Shown here piece after piece: positions 47,282 through 56,278 of a stretch of DNA of 64,000 nt. Location of the stretch: positions 930,001 to 994,000 of the forward strand of contig JARWMV010000239.1 in NCBI GenBank assembly GCA_030998015.1, given 5' to 3'. Both the position numbers and the translations under genes were made by a program. Source of the DNA: Ceratorhiza oryzae-sativae (Eukaryota; Basidiomycota; Agaricomycetes; Cantharellales; Ceratobasidiaceae). How positions within the stretch are numbered: the stretch's first letter is position 1; each line of letters starts with the position of its first letter. The notes below the pieces were generated by a model. The model searched no databases. It worked only from the letters and a program-made list of their open reading frames with translations, and was not told the DNA's origin.

Positions 47282-48673
47282 ATGGCGTCTCAACCTCCTG
47301 CCCCTGCTTGGGCAAATATGTCTGATGAAGATAAGGTCATCTATATGCTTCGATCAATGGACGAACTTCAAGAGCAAACCAATAACCTCCAAAATGATAT
47401 TGGGGACGTCGAACACAATAATAAAACCTACACAGATTCACTCGAGGCCAAACTTACCACAAATCAGACGAAAATAGATGCGGATGTGGCCGGACTAGCC
47501 ACCAATGTCAACAACCTAGTGGGAATGTTAGCCATTCTCCAAACTACTATCACGCGCATTGAGGCGCAAATCAACACCTCCATGGGTGGCTCAGGCGCTG
47601 CTCAAGTACTAGCTCCCACTGGTACAGCCCAACCACAACCAACAGCACCTGCTCCCTCTGGAGGGTCGACCACAAAAGTTAAGATGGCTGCCCCTCAAAA
47701 ATTTGATGGCACAAAACGGGAAGACGCCATCTCATTCAGAATTGCATGCGCCCGATATATCAATACAAACATGAGTGGGCACTCGGCTGACCAAGTGGTC
47801 GCCTTCATCACCTCTTATCTCGAAGGGTCAGCAGCTGAATGGGTTAACTCGTACGAAGAATTCAAAATTCTCAACCCTGGAACTGCGATCCCCTGGCTTC
47901 ACGATGCCAACTTATTCTGGCAAGAGTTTACTACCCGATATGGGGACCTGAACCGCACCGAAAATAACCGCGACAAGTGGCGGAAGCTGAAACAATCCAA
48001 GACGGTTCAGGACTACCTCACCCTATTCAACTTATATTCCACAGGCCTCAACTACAACGATGCTGCCATGCGTGATCAATTCTATGACGGTCTGTCGTCT
48101 GACGTAACAGATAGCATGGTGGCCCAAAACTATGATCCCCGCACAAAGACCTTTGCCCAGCTTACACAGCGGGCCCTGGAAATTGACCGCCACCTCATTT
48201 CCTTTGGTAGCAAGAGGACATCTCATGGGGGTAATAAGTCCAGTAGCAACAATGCTTCGGCTAGCAGGCCCGCGAATAACCCCCAAAGCGCCCCCCAAAA
48301 GGAGAAATTCAAGAATGGGGAACGCATATACAAGATTAAAGATGGCAGGGCTGTAAAAGGTCAAATTGTAGCCATTGGCCCTAATACAAAGGGCTTCACG
48401 GTTCCAACCGTCCGCTATGATGGCAGTAATACCAACGTACAAGAATCCTTCAAGGACATAAAGAAGGACAACCATCCACCGGCAGCCCCAAAGGCAAAGG
48501 ATCCAGACGCAATGGATCTGGATAGTGCAGGAAAAGGAAAGGGGACGAACACCTGCTATAACTGTGGAGGACGGGGCCATATTGCAGCCAAATGCCCCTC
48601 AGCCAAGATGTCAGGATACGAGGCAGTGGTTGAGGATGTAGAAACAACCGATGATGAGTCGGTAAAAGAATGA
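47282..48673 (+). CDS. gag: Gag polyprotein of the chromovirus
   Basis: 463 codons, uninterrupted. An N-terminal coiled coil (DELQEQTNNLQNDIGDVEHN) and a Pro/Thr-rich spacer lead to the retrotransposon Gag capsid region (KFDGTKREDAISFRIACARY, EGSAAEWVNSYEE, FWQEFTTRYGDLN, YDGLSSDVTDSM). A basic linker follows, then the nucleocapsid zinc knuckle CYNCGGRGHIAAKC near 48,555. It ends in an acidic tail. The stop TGA (48,671-48,673) overlaps the pol ATG as ATGA. Confidence 0.95.
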   Translation: MASQPPAPAWANMSDEDKVIYMLRSMDELQEQTNNLQNDIGDVEHNNKTYTDSLEAKLTTNQTKIDADVAGLATNVNNLVGMLAILQTTITRIEAQINTSMGGSGAAQVLAPTGTAQPQPTAPAPSGGSTTKVKMAAPQKFDGTKREDAISFRIACARYINTNMSGHSADQVVAFITSYLEGSAAEWVNSYEEFKILNPGTAIPWLHDANLFWQEFTTRYGDLNRTENNRDKWRKLKQSKTVQDYLTLFNLYSTGLNYNDAAMRDQFYDGLSSDVTDSMVAQNYDPRTKTFAQLTQRALEIDRHLISFGSKRTSHGGNKSSSNNASASRPANNPQSAPQKEKFKNGERIYKIKDGRAVKGQIVAIGPNTKGFTVPTVRYDGSNTNVQESFKDIKKDNHPPAAPKAKDPDAMDLDSAGKGKGTNTCYNCGGRGHIAAKCPSAKMSGYEAVVEDVETTDDESVKE

Positions 48674-51600
48674 GCTCAAACCGTGCCAGGGGGGCGGTCT
48701 TGGGCGCTATGTTACAAAATGCGCATAATGAAAATAAAAATATGGAAATGGAATGTATGTCGTTAGGAAACCAATCACAACTACAGTTTTTCTTTCATGC
48801 ATTCCCTCTGCGCATAACCCCCGAACACAAGTCTGCATATAACATGAAAAAATTCAACGGATGGGCCATGATAGACTCAGGGGCCACGTCAGTATTTATA
48901 CATGAAGATTTGATTAAACAATACCGCATTCCTACCGTTGCCCTAAAAACACCCAAGAAATTGAGGGTAATCGATGGAAGGGAGATAGACTCTGGGTCTG
49001 TGACCCATTACTGCACCTTTGAGTTGTGCATTCAGGAGCACCGAGAAATCCTCAGTGCCTATGTTGTGAACGTCGGCAAAAACGATTTAGTCCTGGGGAT
49101 GTCATGGCTCAAATTCCATAACCCCGACATTGATTGGGATGGGAAGGACATGAAGTTCAACTCACCAATATGCCTGAAGCACTGCATCACAAAACCCTTG
49201 CACGTGCGTGCAAATGAACCTAAGGAGCTTCAGCTGGACTCCTTAGACTCCCTCCCAACAAAATATAAAGAATTCCAGAAAATATTCGCCGAGGAAGACG
49301 ACGTCCAACCACTACCACCCCATAGGAAGTGGGATATGGAAATAGATTTAAAACCAGACGCCAAGCCAAGACATGGTCCCATATATAGCGTGGGTGTCAA
49401 GGAAGATGCAGAATTGCGCAAAACCTTGGATCGCCAACTAAAAGCAGGGCATATCAGACCCTCAAGGTCACCAATGGCATCCCCAGTCATATTCGTCAAA
49501 AAGAAGAATGGGAAGCTGCGCATGTGCATTGACTACCGTCAGCTAAACGAAATGACTGTCTCCAATGTGTACCCACTCCCATGCATCAATGATATTGTGG
49601 AAACCTTGCGGGGGGCAAAGATATTCACCAAGTTTGACCTAAAGTGGGGTTTCAACCTCATACGAATTCGGGAAGGAGACGAATGGAAAGCCACTTTCAA
49701 GACCAAATACGGGCTGTATGAGCCTCTAGTTATGCAATTCGGTCAAAAAAATGCACCAGGAACCTTCATGGCCATGATCCGAGAAGAATTCCAGGACATC
49801 GAAGGCATTTACGTTGTAATTTACATGGACGACATATTAGTATTCTCCAAAAACCAGGAAGAACATGATGAACATGTTAAGGAGGTCTTACATCGCCTCC
49901 AAAAAGCTGGCCTATATTGCGCCTTGGAGAAATGTGTTTTCAATGTCACTGAAGTCGATTACCTGGGAATAGTAGTGACTCCCCAGGGAATTAAAGTAGA
50001 CCCAGCCAAGGTCGAAAAGGCTGTTGAATGGCCAACCCCTACCAACCCAACCGAAGTCCTGGAAGGGTTGGGGTTTGCAAATTGGTTGAGGCACTTCATA
50101 AAAGACTTTTCGAAAATCACAAGATGTCTTTATGAACTTGTCAAAAAGGACGTAAAATGGGAATGGACAGCAGAAAGGGATCAAGCATGGAATCTGCTGA
50201 AGCAAAAATTAAAAGAAGCCCCCCTCCTAATTCAGCCAGAACCCAACAAACCATTCATTTTGGAAACCGACGCCTCAGGCTATGCCACAGGTGCTGTATT
50301 ACTGCAATATGGAGAGGACGGAATGCTCCACCCAATTTCCTATTACTCCAAGGCAATGGTCCCAGCAGAAAGAAACTATGATATCTACAACAAAGAAATG
50401 CTGGCAATTATCAAGGCCCTTAAACACTGGCGTCATTTGCTAGAAGGGGCCGAACACCCAGTAAACATTGTCTGTGACCACAAGAATTTGGAGTATTGGA
50501 AGACAAATCGGCCACTGAATGGTCGAGTCACACGGTGGCATGAGTTTTTATCCAGGTTCGAATTCAAGATTTTGTATATTGAAGGGGCAAAGAATGGCCG
50601 GGCAGACATACTCTCTAGGCTGTCAAGACACATCCCTAAAGAGGGGGGTGAGAGCCAAGCTCTGCTTGCACAAAACCAATTTTTGGAATTAAAATCCCTG
50701 TGGTTACAAGCAATCACACCAGACCATGACCTGGAACAACTCATTAGGGACGCTATCCCAGGGGATGAGCACCTGTCAAAAGTGCTAAAAGCCCTAGATG
50801 ACAATGAGAAGGTCAAAGATTGGGAATGGGATGAAGGACTCTTACGACACAAGGGCAGAATCTATGTCCCAAATAACAAAGAACTTCGCAAACTGGTCAT
50901 TGAAAGCCGTCATGATAGTCCAGCAGCAGGACACCCAGGACAGTTCAGAACATATGAGCTGTTAAATCGCAAATACACATGGTTATCAATGAAAAAATCA
51001 GTCAACGAATATGTCACACACTGCGAGTCATGCATCAGGAACAAGCACAGCAACCAAGTCCCCCCAGGGCTCTTAAACCCAATACCTGCACCAGAAAAAC
51101 CTTGGGAGGAAATTACCTACGATCTGATTACTGGGCTACCCTTGTCAGAGGGATTTGATGCCATATTCACAGTTGTTGACCGCCTGACAAAAATGGTCCA
51201 CTTTATTCCATGTCAATCGGAAGCCAGTGCTATGGATTGTGCCAACCTGTTCCTAACATATGTATGGAAACTCCATGGGTTACCACAGAAAACAATCTCA
51301 GACCGTGGCCCCAACTTTGCATCCAAATTCTTAAGGCACTTATACAAACGACTGGATATAAAACCCTCCTACTCCACAGCATACCACCCTCAGACGGATG
51401 GCCAGTCTGAACGAGCCAACCAAGTAGTGGAAGGGTACATCAGACACTATGTATCAGACAGACAAGATGACTGGGTCTCGCTCCTACCATTAGCTGAATT
51501 TGCCTACAATAATGGTGTCAACGCCTCAACTGGCAAATCACCATTCTTCGCAAACTACGGTTTCCACCCAAGGCTAGCAGTCGGGGACAGGGAGGAACCA

Positions 51601-52200
51601 GAACTCCCCTTAGCGGACAACCATGCAGAATGGCTCCAAAAGGGCCATGACGAACTTAAGGCAGCCCTGGAAATAGCAAACCAGAGGATCAAGGAATACT
51701 ACGACCAGAAGCATCGGATTCCTGAAGCTATTAAGGTTGGAGACAAAGTCTGGCTTGATACCAAAAACATACGGACACAGCAGGCCTCCAGGAAACTGGC
51801 CCACAAAAGAGTTGGACCATTCAAGGTGGTAGCACAACATGGCACACATGCCTACAAATTGGACCTACCGATAACCATGAAAATACACCCAGTATTTCAT
51901 GTCTCACTCCTGACCAAATATAAAGACGACCCCTATGGCCGTCAGGTTCCCCCACCACCACCTGTGGTAACTCCTGAAGGGGAAGAAGAGTTCGAAGTGG
52001 AACAGATCATAAAGTCACGATACAACAAACGATCTAACGTCTTCGAATACTATGTCAAGTGGCTTGGCTATGACGAGCGACAGTGGTTAACCTATGACGA
52101 CCTGGTGAATGCACCAGAACTCATCGCTGACTATGTCAAGTCGCACCCAAAGGCACCCCAGGACCCCCGTGCCTTGAAGGGGGGAAGTGTCACGAACTGA
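48670..52200 (+). CDS. pol: Pol polyprotein: protease, RT, RNase H, integrase, chromodomain
   Basis: 1,176 codons with no interruption, in the -1 frame relative to gag. Protease: AMIDSGATSVFIHEDLI near 48,875. Reverse transcriptase: MCIDYRQLNEMTVSNVYPLP, FDLKWGFNLIRI, and the catalytic YMDDILVFSKN near 49,825. RNase H: FILETDASGYATGAVLLQ near 50,265, EMLAIIKALKHWRHLLEG, CDHKNLEYW. Integrase: HHCC finger (HDSPAAGHPGQFRT..HCESCIRNKH) near 50,915-51,040, then the DDE core (YDLITGLP, SDRGPNFASKFL, YHPQTDGQSERANQ). GPY/F-like PFKVVAQHGTHAYKLDLP follows. A chromodomain lies near 52,000-52,130 (VEQIIKSRYNKRSNVFEYYV, KWLGYDERQWLTYDDL), expected to direct integration to marked chromatin. The stop lies inside the 3' LTR. 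Confidence 0.97.
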   Translation: MSSNRARGAVLGAMLQNAHNENKNMEMECMSLGNQSQLQFFFHAFPLRITPEHKSAYNMKKFNGWAMIDSGATSVFIHEDLIKQYRIPTVALKTPKKLRVIDGREIDSGSVTHYCTFELCIQEHREILSAYVVNVGKNDLVLGMSWLKFHNPDIDWDGKDMKFNSPICLKHCITKPLHVRANEPKELQLDSLDSLPTKYKEFQKIFAEEDDVQPLPPHRKWDMEIDLKPDAKPRHGPIYSVGVKEDAELRKTLDRQLKAGHIRPSRSPMASPVIFVKKKNGKLRMCIDYRQLNEMTVSNVYPLPCINDIVETLRGAKIFTKFDLKWGFNLIRIREGDEWKATFKTKYGLYEPLVMQFGQKNAPGTFMAMIREEFQDIEGIYVVIYMDDILVFSKNQEEHDEHVKEVLHRLQKAGLYCALEKCVFNVTEVDYLGIVVTPQGIKVDPAKVEKAVEWPTPTNPTEVLEGLGFANWLRHFIKDFSKITRCLYELVKKDVKWEWTAERDQAWNLLKQKLKEAPLLIQPEPNKPFILETDASGYATGAVLLQYGEDGMLHPISYYSKAMVPAERNYDIYNKEMLAIIKALKHWRHLLEGAEHPVNIVCDHKNLEYWKTNRPLNGRVTRWHEFLSRFEFKILYIEGAKNGRADILSRLSRHIPKEGGESQALLAQNQFLELKSLWLQAITPDHDLEQLIRDAIPGDEHLSKVLKALDDNEKVKDWEWDEGLLRHKGRIYVPNNKELRKLVIESRHDSPAAGHPGQFRTYELLNRKYTWLSMKKSVNEYVTHCESCIRNKHSNQVPPGLLNPIPAPEKPWEEITYDLITGLPLSEGFDAIFTVVDRLTKMVHFIPCQSEASAMDCANLFLTYVWKLHGLPQKTISDRGPNFASKFLRHLYKRLDIKPSYSTAYHPQTDGQSERANQVVEGYIRHYVSDRQDDWVSLLPLAEFAYNNGVNASTGKSPFFANYGFHPRLAVGDREEPELPLADNHAEWLQKGHDELKAALEIANQRIKEYYDQKHRIPEAIKVGDKVWLDTKNIRTQQASRKLAHKRVGPFKVVAQHGTHAYKLDLPITMKIHPVFHVSLLTKYKDDPYGRQVPPPPPVVTPEGEEEFEVEQIIKSRYNKRSNVFEYYVKWLGYDERQWLTYDDLVNAPELIADYVKSHPKAPQDPRALKGGSVTN
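52176..52187 (+). other. Polypurine tract
   Basis: GAAGGGGGGAAG, 12 purines directly before the 3' LTR, within the last codons of pol. Expected primer for plus-strand DNA synthesis. Confidence 0.85.
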
Positions 52201-52563
52201 CATGCATACATCCACTCTACAATATTTTCTCGATTTTCTACATTTTATGAGATCATCTTCAAACATACATGCCTTTTATGGTATATCTGTGTCATGTGAC
52301 TCAGGGAATGTTCCAGACCAGTAACCGAGATGTATTTCAACTCTGATGTGAAATTCCGCAGTTCCACAGTCGCTTCTACTGCTTCTATCTCTTATCTGTC
52401 GTGACTCACTGTACGGACTTGTTTGTTATGATGTGGCTTGTACGATGTATATAAACCAGGTCAAGTTCGCAGAGGACTCCTCAAGAACTTGACCTCTCGT
52501 CGAATACAAGTTCTTTTGCTTTTCTTACTATTTTCCTCATCGCCTGACTTGTCGTCGTCGACA
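52188..52563 (+). repeat. 3' LTR (376 bp)
   Basis: Same length as the 5' LTR and 371/376 identical by eye. The pol stop codon lies 11-13 bases inside it. Its TATA box (52,448-52,455) could drive transcription into the 3' half of the disrupted host gene. Confidence 0.96.
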
Positions 52564-52568
52564 CTTCC
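52564..52568. repeat. Target-site duplication, right copy (CTTCC)
   Basis: CTTCC immediately after the terminal ACA of the 3' LTR; matches 45,616-45,620. Confidence 0.93.
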
Positions 52569-54194
52569 TCTTCACAATTGGAGGGGGATATGTTCTCTGC
52601 ACTCACCTTCATTTCTGACCAAGTTGCATTGTTGAAATCAGCTCTATGCGAAAGCAATGTAGCTCATTCGACAAAGGCTTCTGGCCTTGGTCAGCTGGTA
52701 GCCAGCGTTCAAGATCATATTCTTCAAGCTGTGGAGGATTCAACAAAAACCTCCTCTCAAGAGCATGGCCTTGCGATTAGACATCTAGAGCACTTATGTG
52801 AAGCTATTCAGTTGCTCTTGCCAAAGACCCCTGGTGTGGACACCCAACTCGCAGAGGGAGCAGAGAAGCTGGCAGTGAAGGAGGCACTTGAGCAAGTGGA
52901 AAAGAGTGTATCTGGTCAGGGGGTTATGGTTGAAAAGTTGCACAAGTTAAAAACAGCATTGGACCTGGTGAGCAACAAACTATCCAATATGTCTGTGTAC
53001 CAGGATATTCTGGCCAAGTTGGAAGCACTTGGGAATTGGGAAGCACCAAAGTTGGAGGCTATGATTGCTGAAGAACTTGTTCGCCAAATTCAAACACATA
53101 TATCTTCACTGGAGCTACCAACTATCAACTTGGATCTGCCTCAAAAGGATTCATTGGACATCATGGCCAAGATTGATGAGCTCTCTGGTTCTCTGGCTGT
53201 TTACATGGATCAGCCTGACCTTTCTGGAATGCGACAACTCCTAGAGGAAATCAAGGAACAGACTGCTGCTGGAAACAATATAGCCTGCACGCACACAGGA
53301 AGTCAGCCTCTGGATTTGTCTGACATACTGATGAAGCTCGATGGTATATCTGCAATGTGCCAGTCCCTAATGGAGTCAAGACCAGAAGCCCAGGGTGGCA
53401 GCCAAGAAAAGGAGAGTTTGAAGCAAGAGGTAAATGAAAAGGTAACACCTCAACTTTGATTTGCACAAAGATGCTATGTTGAAACCATTTGATATTGGAT
53501 TGTAGCTAATGCAACTCCTTGCTGCCTTGTGTGAGGATGCAGAACACTGGACTGCCCAGGCAGAGCAAACCTCAGAATTGGTTTGGTACTTGAATGTAGG
53601 CTCCAAGCCTTATGCGAAGTGCTTTTCTGATTTGATTTTTTCAGGAGCTCAACATCTGGTTGGAAAAATTTGTTGCAAATGCATCCATACAAATGGAGAA
53701 TGTTGGTGCAGGCATTGGAGCAATACATTGTGATCTTGGACTGGACTTTCCATCAGCAGTAGAAGGACATATCAAGAACAATGCACTGCACCAGAGTATA
53801 TTAGAGCAGTTGCATACAGCACTCGACAAGCAGGCTCAATCAGTTGGAGAAGTCACTGCCACATTGAGCTCTGCTATGAGCTCAATGCACAGGAGAATTG
53901 CACAGGATGAGGAAAACAGACAGCAGAAAGGTGGGTATTCAGCTTCATCTCATACTAACCACACTGAATAACATGCTCTATCAGTTACAGAAGCTGTCCA
54001 AACAATGATTGATGCTCAGAGACAGGAGCAAGAGCAACTCCTCTGCAAGCTAGCCACTGGTAAGCAAAACAGAAAATTGAAATGAGGAGTAATAATCACT
54101 GAGGTTGTTATTAGATCTATCCAGTGATATTCGAGGGGAACAGCTGAGATTCATTGAGGCCATGTCTCACACCACATCTGTTATGGATCACTAA

Positions 54195-56250
54195 CATTTT
54201 CTATTATTTTAGTCTGCTCTGCCAACCTCAAGCGATGCCTCTGTAATTAAATTGCGAAATACTCGAATTTGTATGCGCTCTGAATTGTACTATTTTCTGT
54301 TTCATTAAATAGTACAAATTTCCTGCTCTCCAACGCATATTTTATTAAGTTTTTACGATAAGATCTCAGAGAGATACAGAGGTTGCAATATTTCCTCTTA
54401 TCAGGAGATATTGATTACAACATCGCACCACTCATATCTTGGCAACCGCTTACGCTATCAAAGCGATCTTGTGCTCTATCGATAGCCAATCTTCGGCGGT
54501 ATCTGCTGCCCGAAGATCATCGTGATCCACCGGATCCTCGCGCCGGAATGGCCCGAAGATCATTAGAATCTTACTGGACCATCAATCAAGATCTAATGAC
54601 TCCAGTGAGTCAGGAGAGCTTCCCAAATTGATCCAGAAGCTTCTCTGACTCACTTTATGACTCACTGAGATGTAGCCTCCATTCATTACATGTATATACT
54701 ATGATAATATGATCTACAAGCCAATAGCAGGTCTCAGATGCATCAATGCCTTCAATCCACACCCTGTCTTTACTCTTTTATCCTATACTGGGCTAGGGTG
54801 TACCCCAAGTATAGCAGTACCCTCTTTTGATGATCGCACTGGCATGCATGTATCTATTTGGCTCTGGAATGCCCTCCTCAGGGTATAAAAGGACCTCCTC
54901 TGAGGCCCTTCCAGACCACCTTCACTCCTCTACTCAACCCAGACTGGTTATTGGTTTCTTTTCTCTTTCCATTTTCTCTTGTCTGTGTGTGATTTCTTAT
55001 ATAACTAGTACTGAGGAATAAAGTACCATATTAGTTATATACAGTCTGAGTCATTGTATCTTATATACAGAGATATATAAGGATACAATATTGCCTGATT
55101 GAGTGTGACATTAAGTACCAGCTATTAGAGGAAATCTAAGTACCTGTAGCTGAGGAAGTACACGCATTAGGCAGCCCACCATCTATCCTATAAGCTATCG
55201 CTTAAGCCTAGTATTAAGATTAGTATCAGTTAGTCCAAGCGACTAGGGCTGAACTACATTTAAGATATCTAAGGGAACCTGACCATAGTAGTCTTGCTCT
55301 TTATACCTATAAATTAGTCAGTTTACACTGTGAAAGATTAAGACTACCTTGAGTGTTACTTGATCACATTGCAACTACTTTGAGCCTTCTTACTCTAGTC
55401 TAAGAAGTATTGAGTACGATTAGTGTATACTATCATATCTACATTTGCTTAAGCTCTAGATATTCAAGTGTACCCTGATCCGTAACATGTACACAGGCAC
55501 CACTGTAAGCTCATTTAATGTGGAAATTCCACACCCCTCTAAGAAAACAGAACATTCCTAACCATGGACTTAGATTTTGCACAATTCAACAGATTTCCAA
55601 GCGAACCTCTATGTGCATATATGAATATTTCGCTCAAATTTACCTTCCACCAGGTTTAGATGAAGTTGGGAAATTCCTGTCTATCTTAATGGCCCCGTAT
55701 TGGGGTTAGATCCTCCAAAATTACTGGTAGAATTCATCTTATTTATTTATTACAGGTGTGGTTCAGCCCCCCTGAATTTCCAGAAAAAAAGGTTTCCAAG
55801 TGTAGCTAGGTGGTTCGCACCCTCTAGTGGGGACTGGCAACCACATAGAGAATGGCAGTTGCTGGTGTCCACACTGATGGAGTTGGAATTCTTCCTCTGC
55901 ACAACCACTTACCAAAAGCAGGCATGAATTTGTGGTTCAAGGTTTATGGACAGAATGTGTTGGTTTTATGTCTAGTATCATGGTGTAATATACAATCTAC
56001 TTGAATATGAAGGAATTGTTCATTCAAAATCCCAACTTTCAGACTAAAAAAAGTCCTAGAGGCTGTCGAATAAGGCTAATATAGTGATAAATCATACATA
56101 TTGAATGGAGAATCTCTTACCATAAGCAATATAGTACTATTGAACTTCCGTTCGTGCTTATCAGATGAGCCAGTTGGCTTAAAAGGAACAATCAGTTCAG
56201 CAAAAAATACTGGCCAAAAAAGGCAATCTCAAGATCAGAACCGGTGATGT
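54195..56250. other. AT-rich intergenic sequence with repeat-like remnants
   Basis: About 2 kb, clearly more AT-rich than the gene-dense part. No credible protein. Contains a promoter/polyadenylation pair that could be a solo LTR (listed separately) and inverted or palindromic scraps such as the repeated TGACTCACT-like motifs near 54,645-54,670. Confidence 0.5.
54665..55110 (+). repeat. Possible solo LTR or LTR fragment
   Basis: A TATAAAA at 54,884-54,890 is followed about 130 bp later by AATAAA at 55,017-55,022, with pyrimidine-rich sequence between. This is the usual LTR order of promoter then polyadenylation signal. No protein sits nearby. I could not find convincing ends or a target duplication, so the bounds are guesses. 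Confidence 0.25.
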
Positions 56251-56278
56251 AATTGATATCTCCAAACCTTCGATTGCC

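Larger units (their letters stand above)
45621..52563 (+). mobile_element. Complete Ty3/gypsy chromovirus (LTR retrotransposon), 6.9 kb
   Basis: A full-length element: two 376-bp LTRs, primer-binding site, a leader reading frame, gag, pol (protease, RT, RNase H, integrase, chromodomain) and polypurine tract. The domain order with integrase after RNase H marks Ty3/gypsy (Metaviridae), and the C-terminal chromodomain marks the chromovirus branch. It is flanked by a 5-bp target duplication (CTTCC). The LTRs differ at five positions and gag and pol are uninterrupted, so the insertion is recent and probably still competent. It sits in the coding sequence of a host gene, same orientation. Confidence 0.97.
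43151..54194 (+). pseudogene. Ser-rich/coiled-coil gene split by an LTR retrotransposon
   Basis: Not recognised by name. The 5' part (43,151-45,620) is Ser/Pro-rich: MASPRSSISTEPSIYSPQP, then, across introns, LPPGFVAPPPRFKFDGLAEE and SSPSIVSRQGSRHSSVSPIN. The 3' part (52,564-54,194) is helical, largely coiled coil: FSALTFISDQVALLKSALCE, EKLHKLKTALDLVSNKLSNM, LEKFVANASIQMENVGAGIG. It ends MSHTTSVMDH and TAA at 54,192-54,194. The retrotransposon (45,621-52,563) entered a coding exon. With the element and one 5-bp duplication removed, the two sides would be in frame. As it stands, the 5' reading frame runs 20 codons into the LTR and stops at 45,683. ATG 43,151 was chosen over 42,983 because the earlier codons are unlike the rest. 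About eight exons. That both halves are one gene is inferred from the shared frame at the target site. Confidence 0.65.

Noticed and set aside
48032..48580. Minus-strand frame of 182 codons inside gag
   Set aside because: Antisense to conserved Gag capsid and zinc-knuckle sequence.
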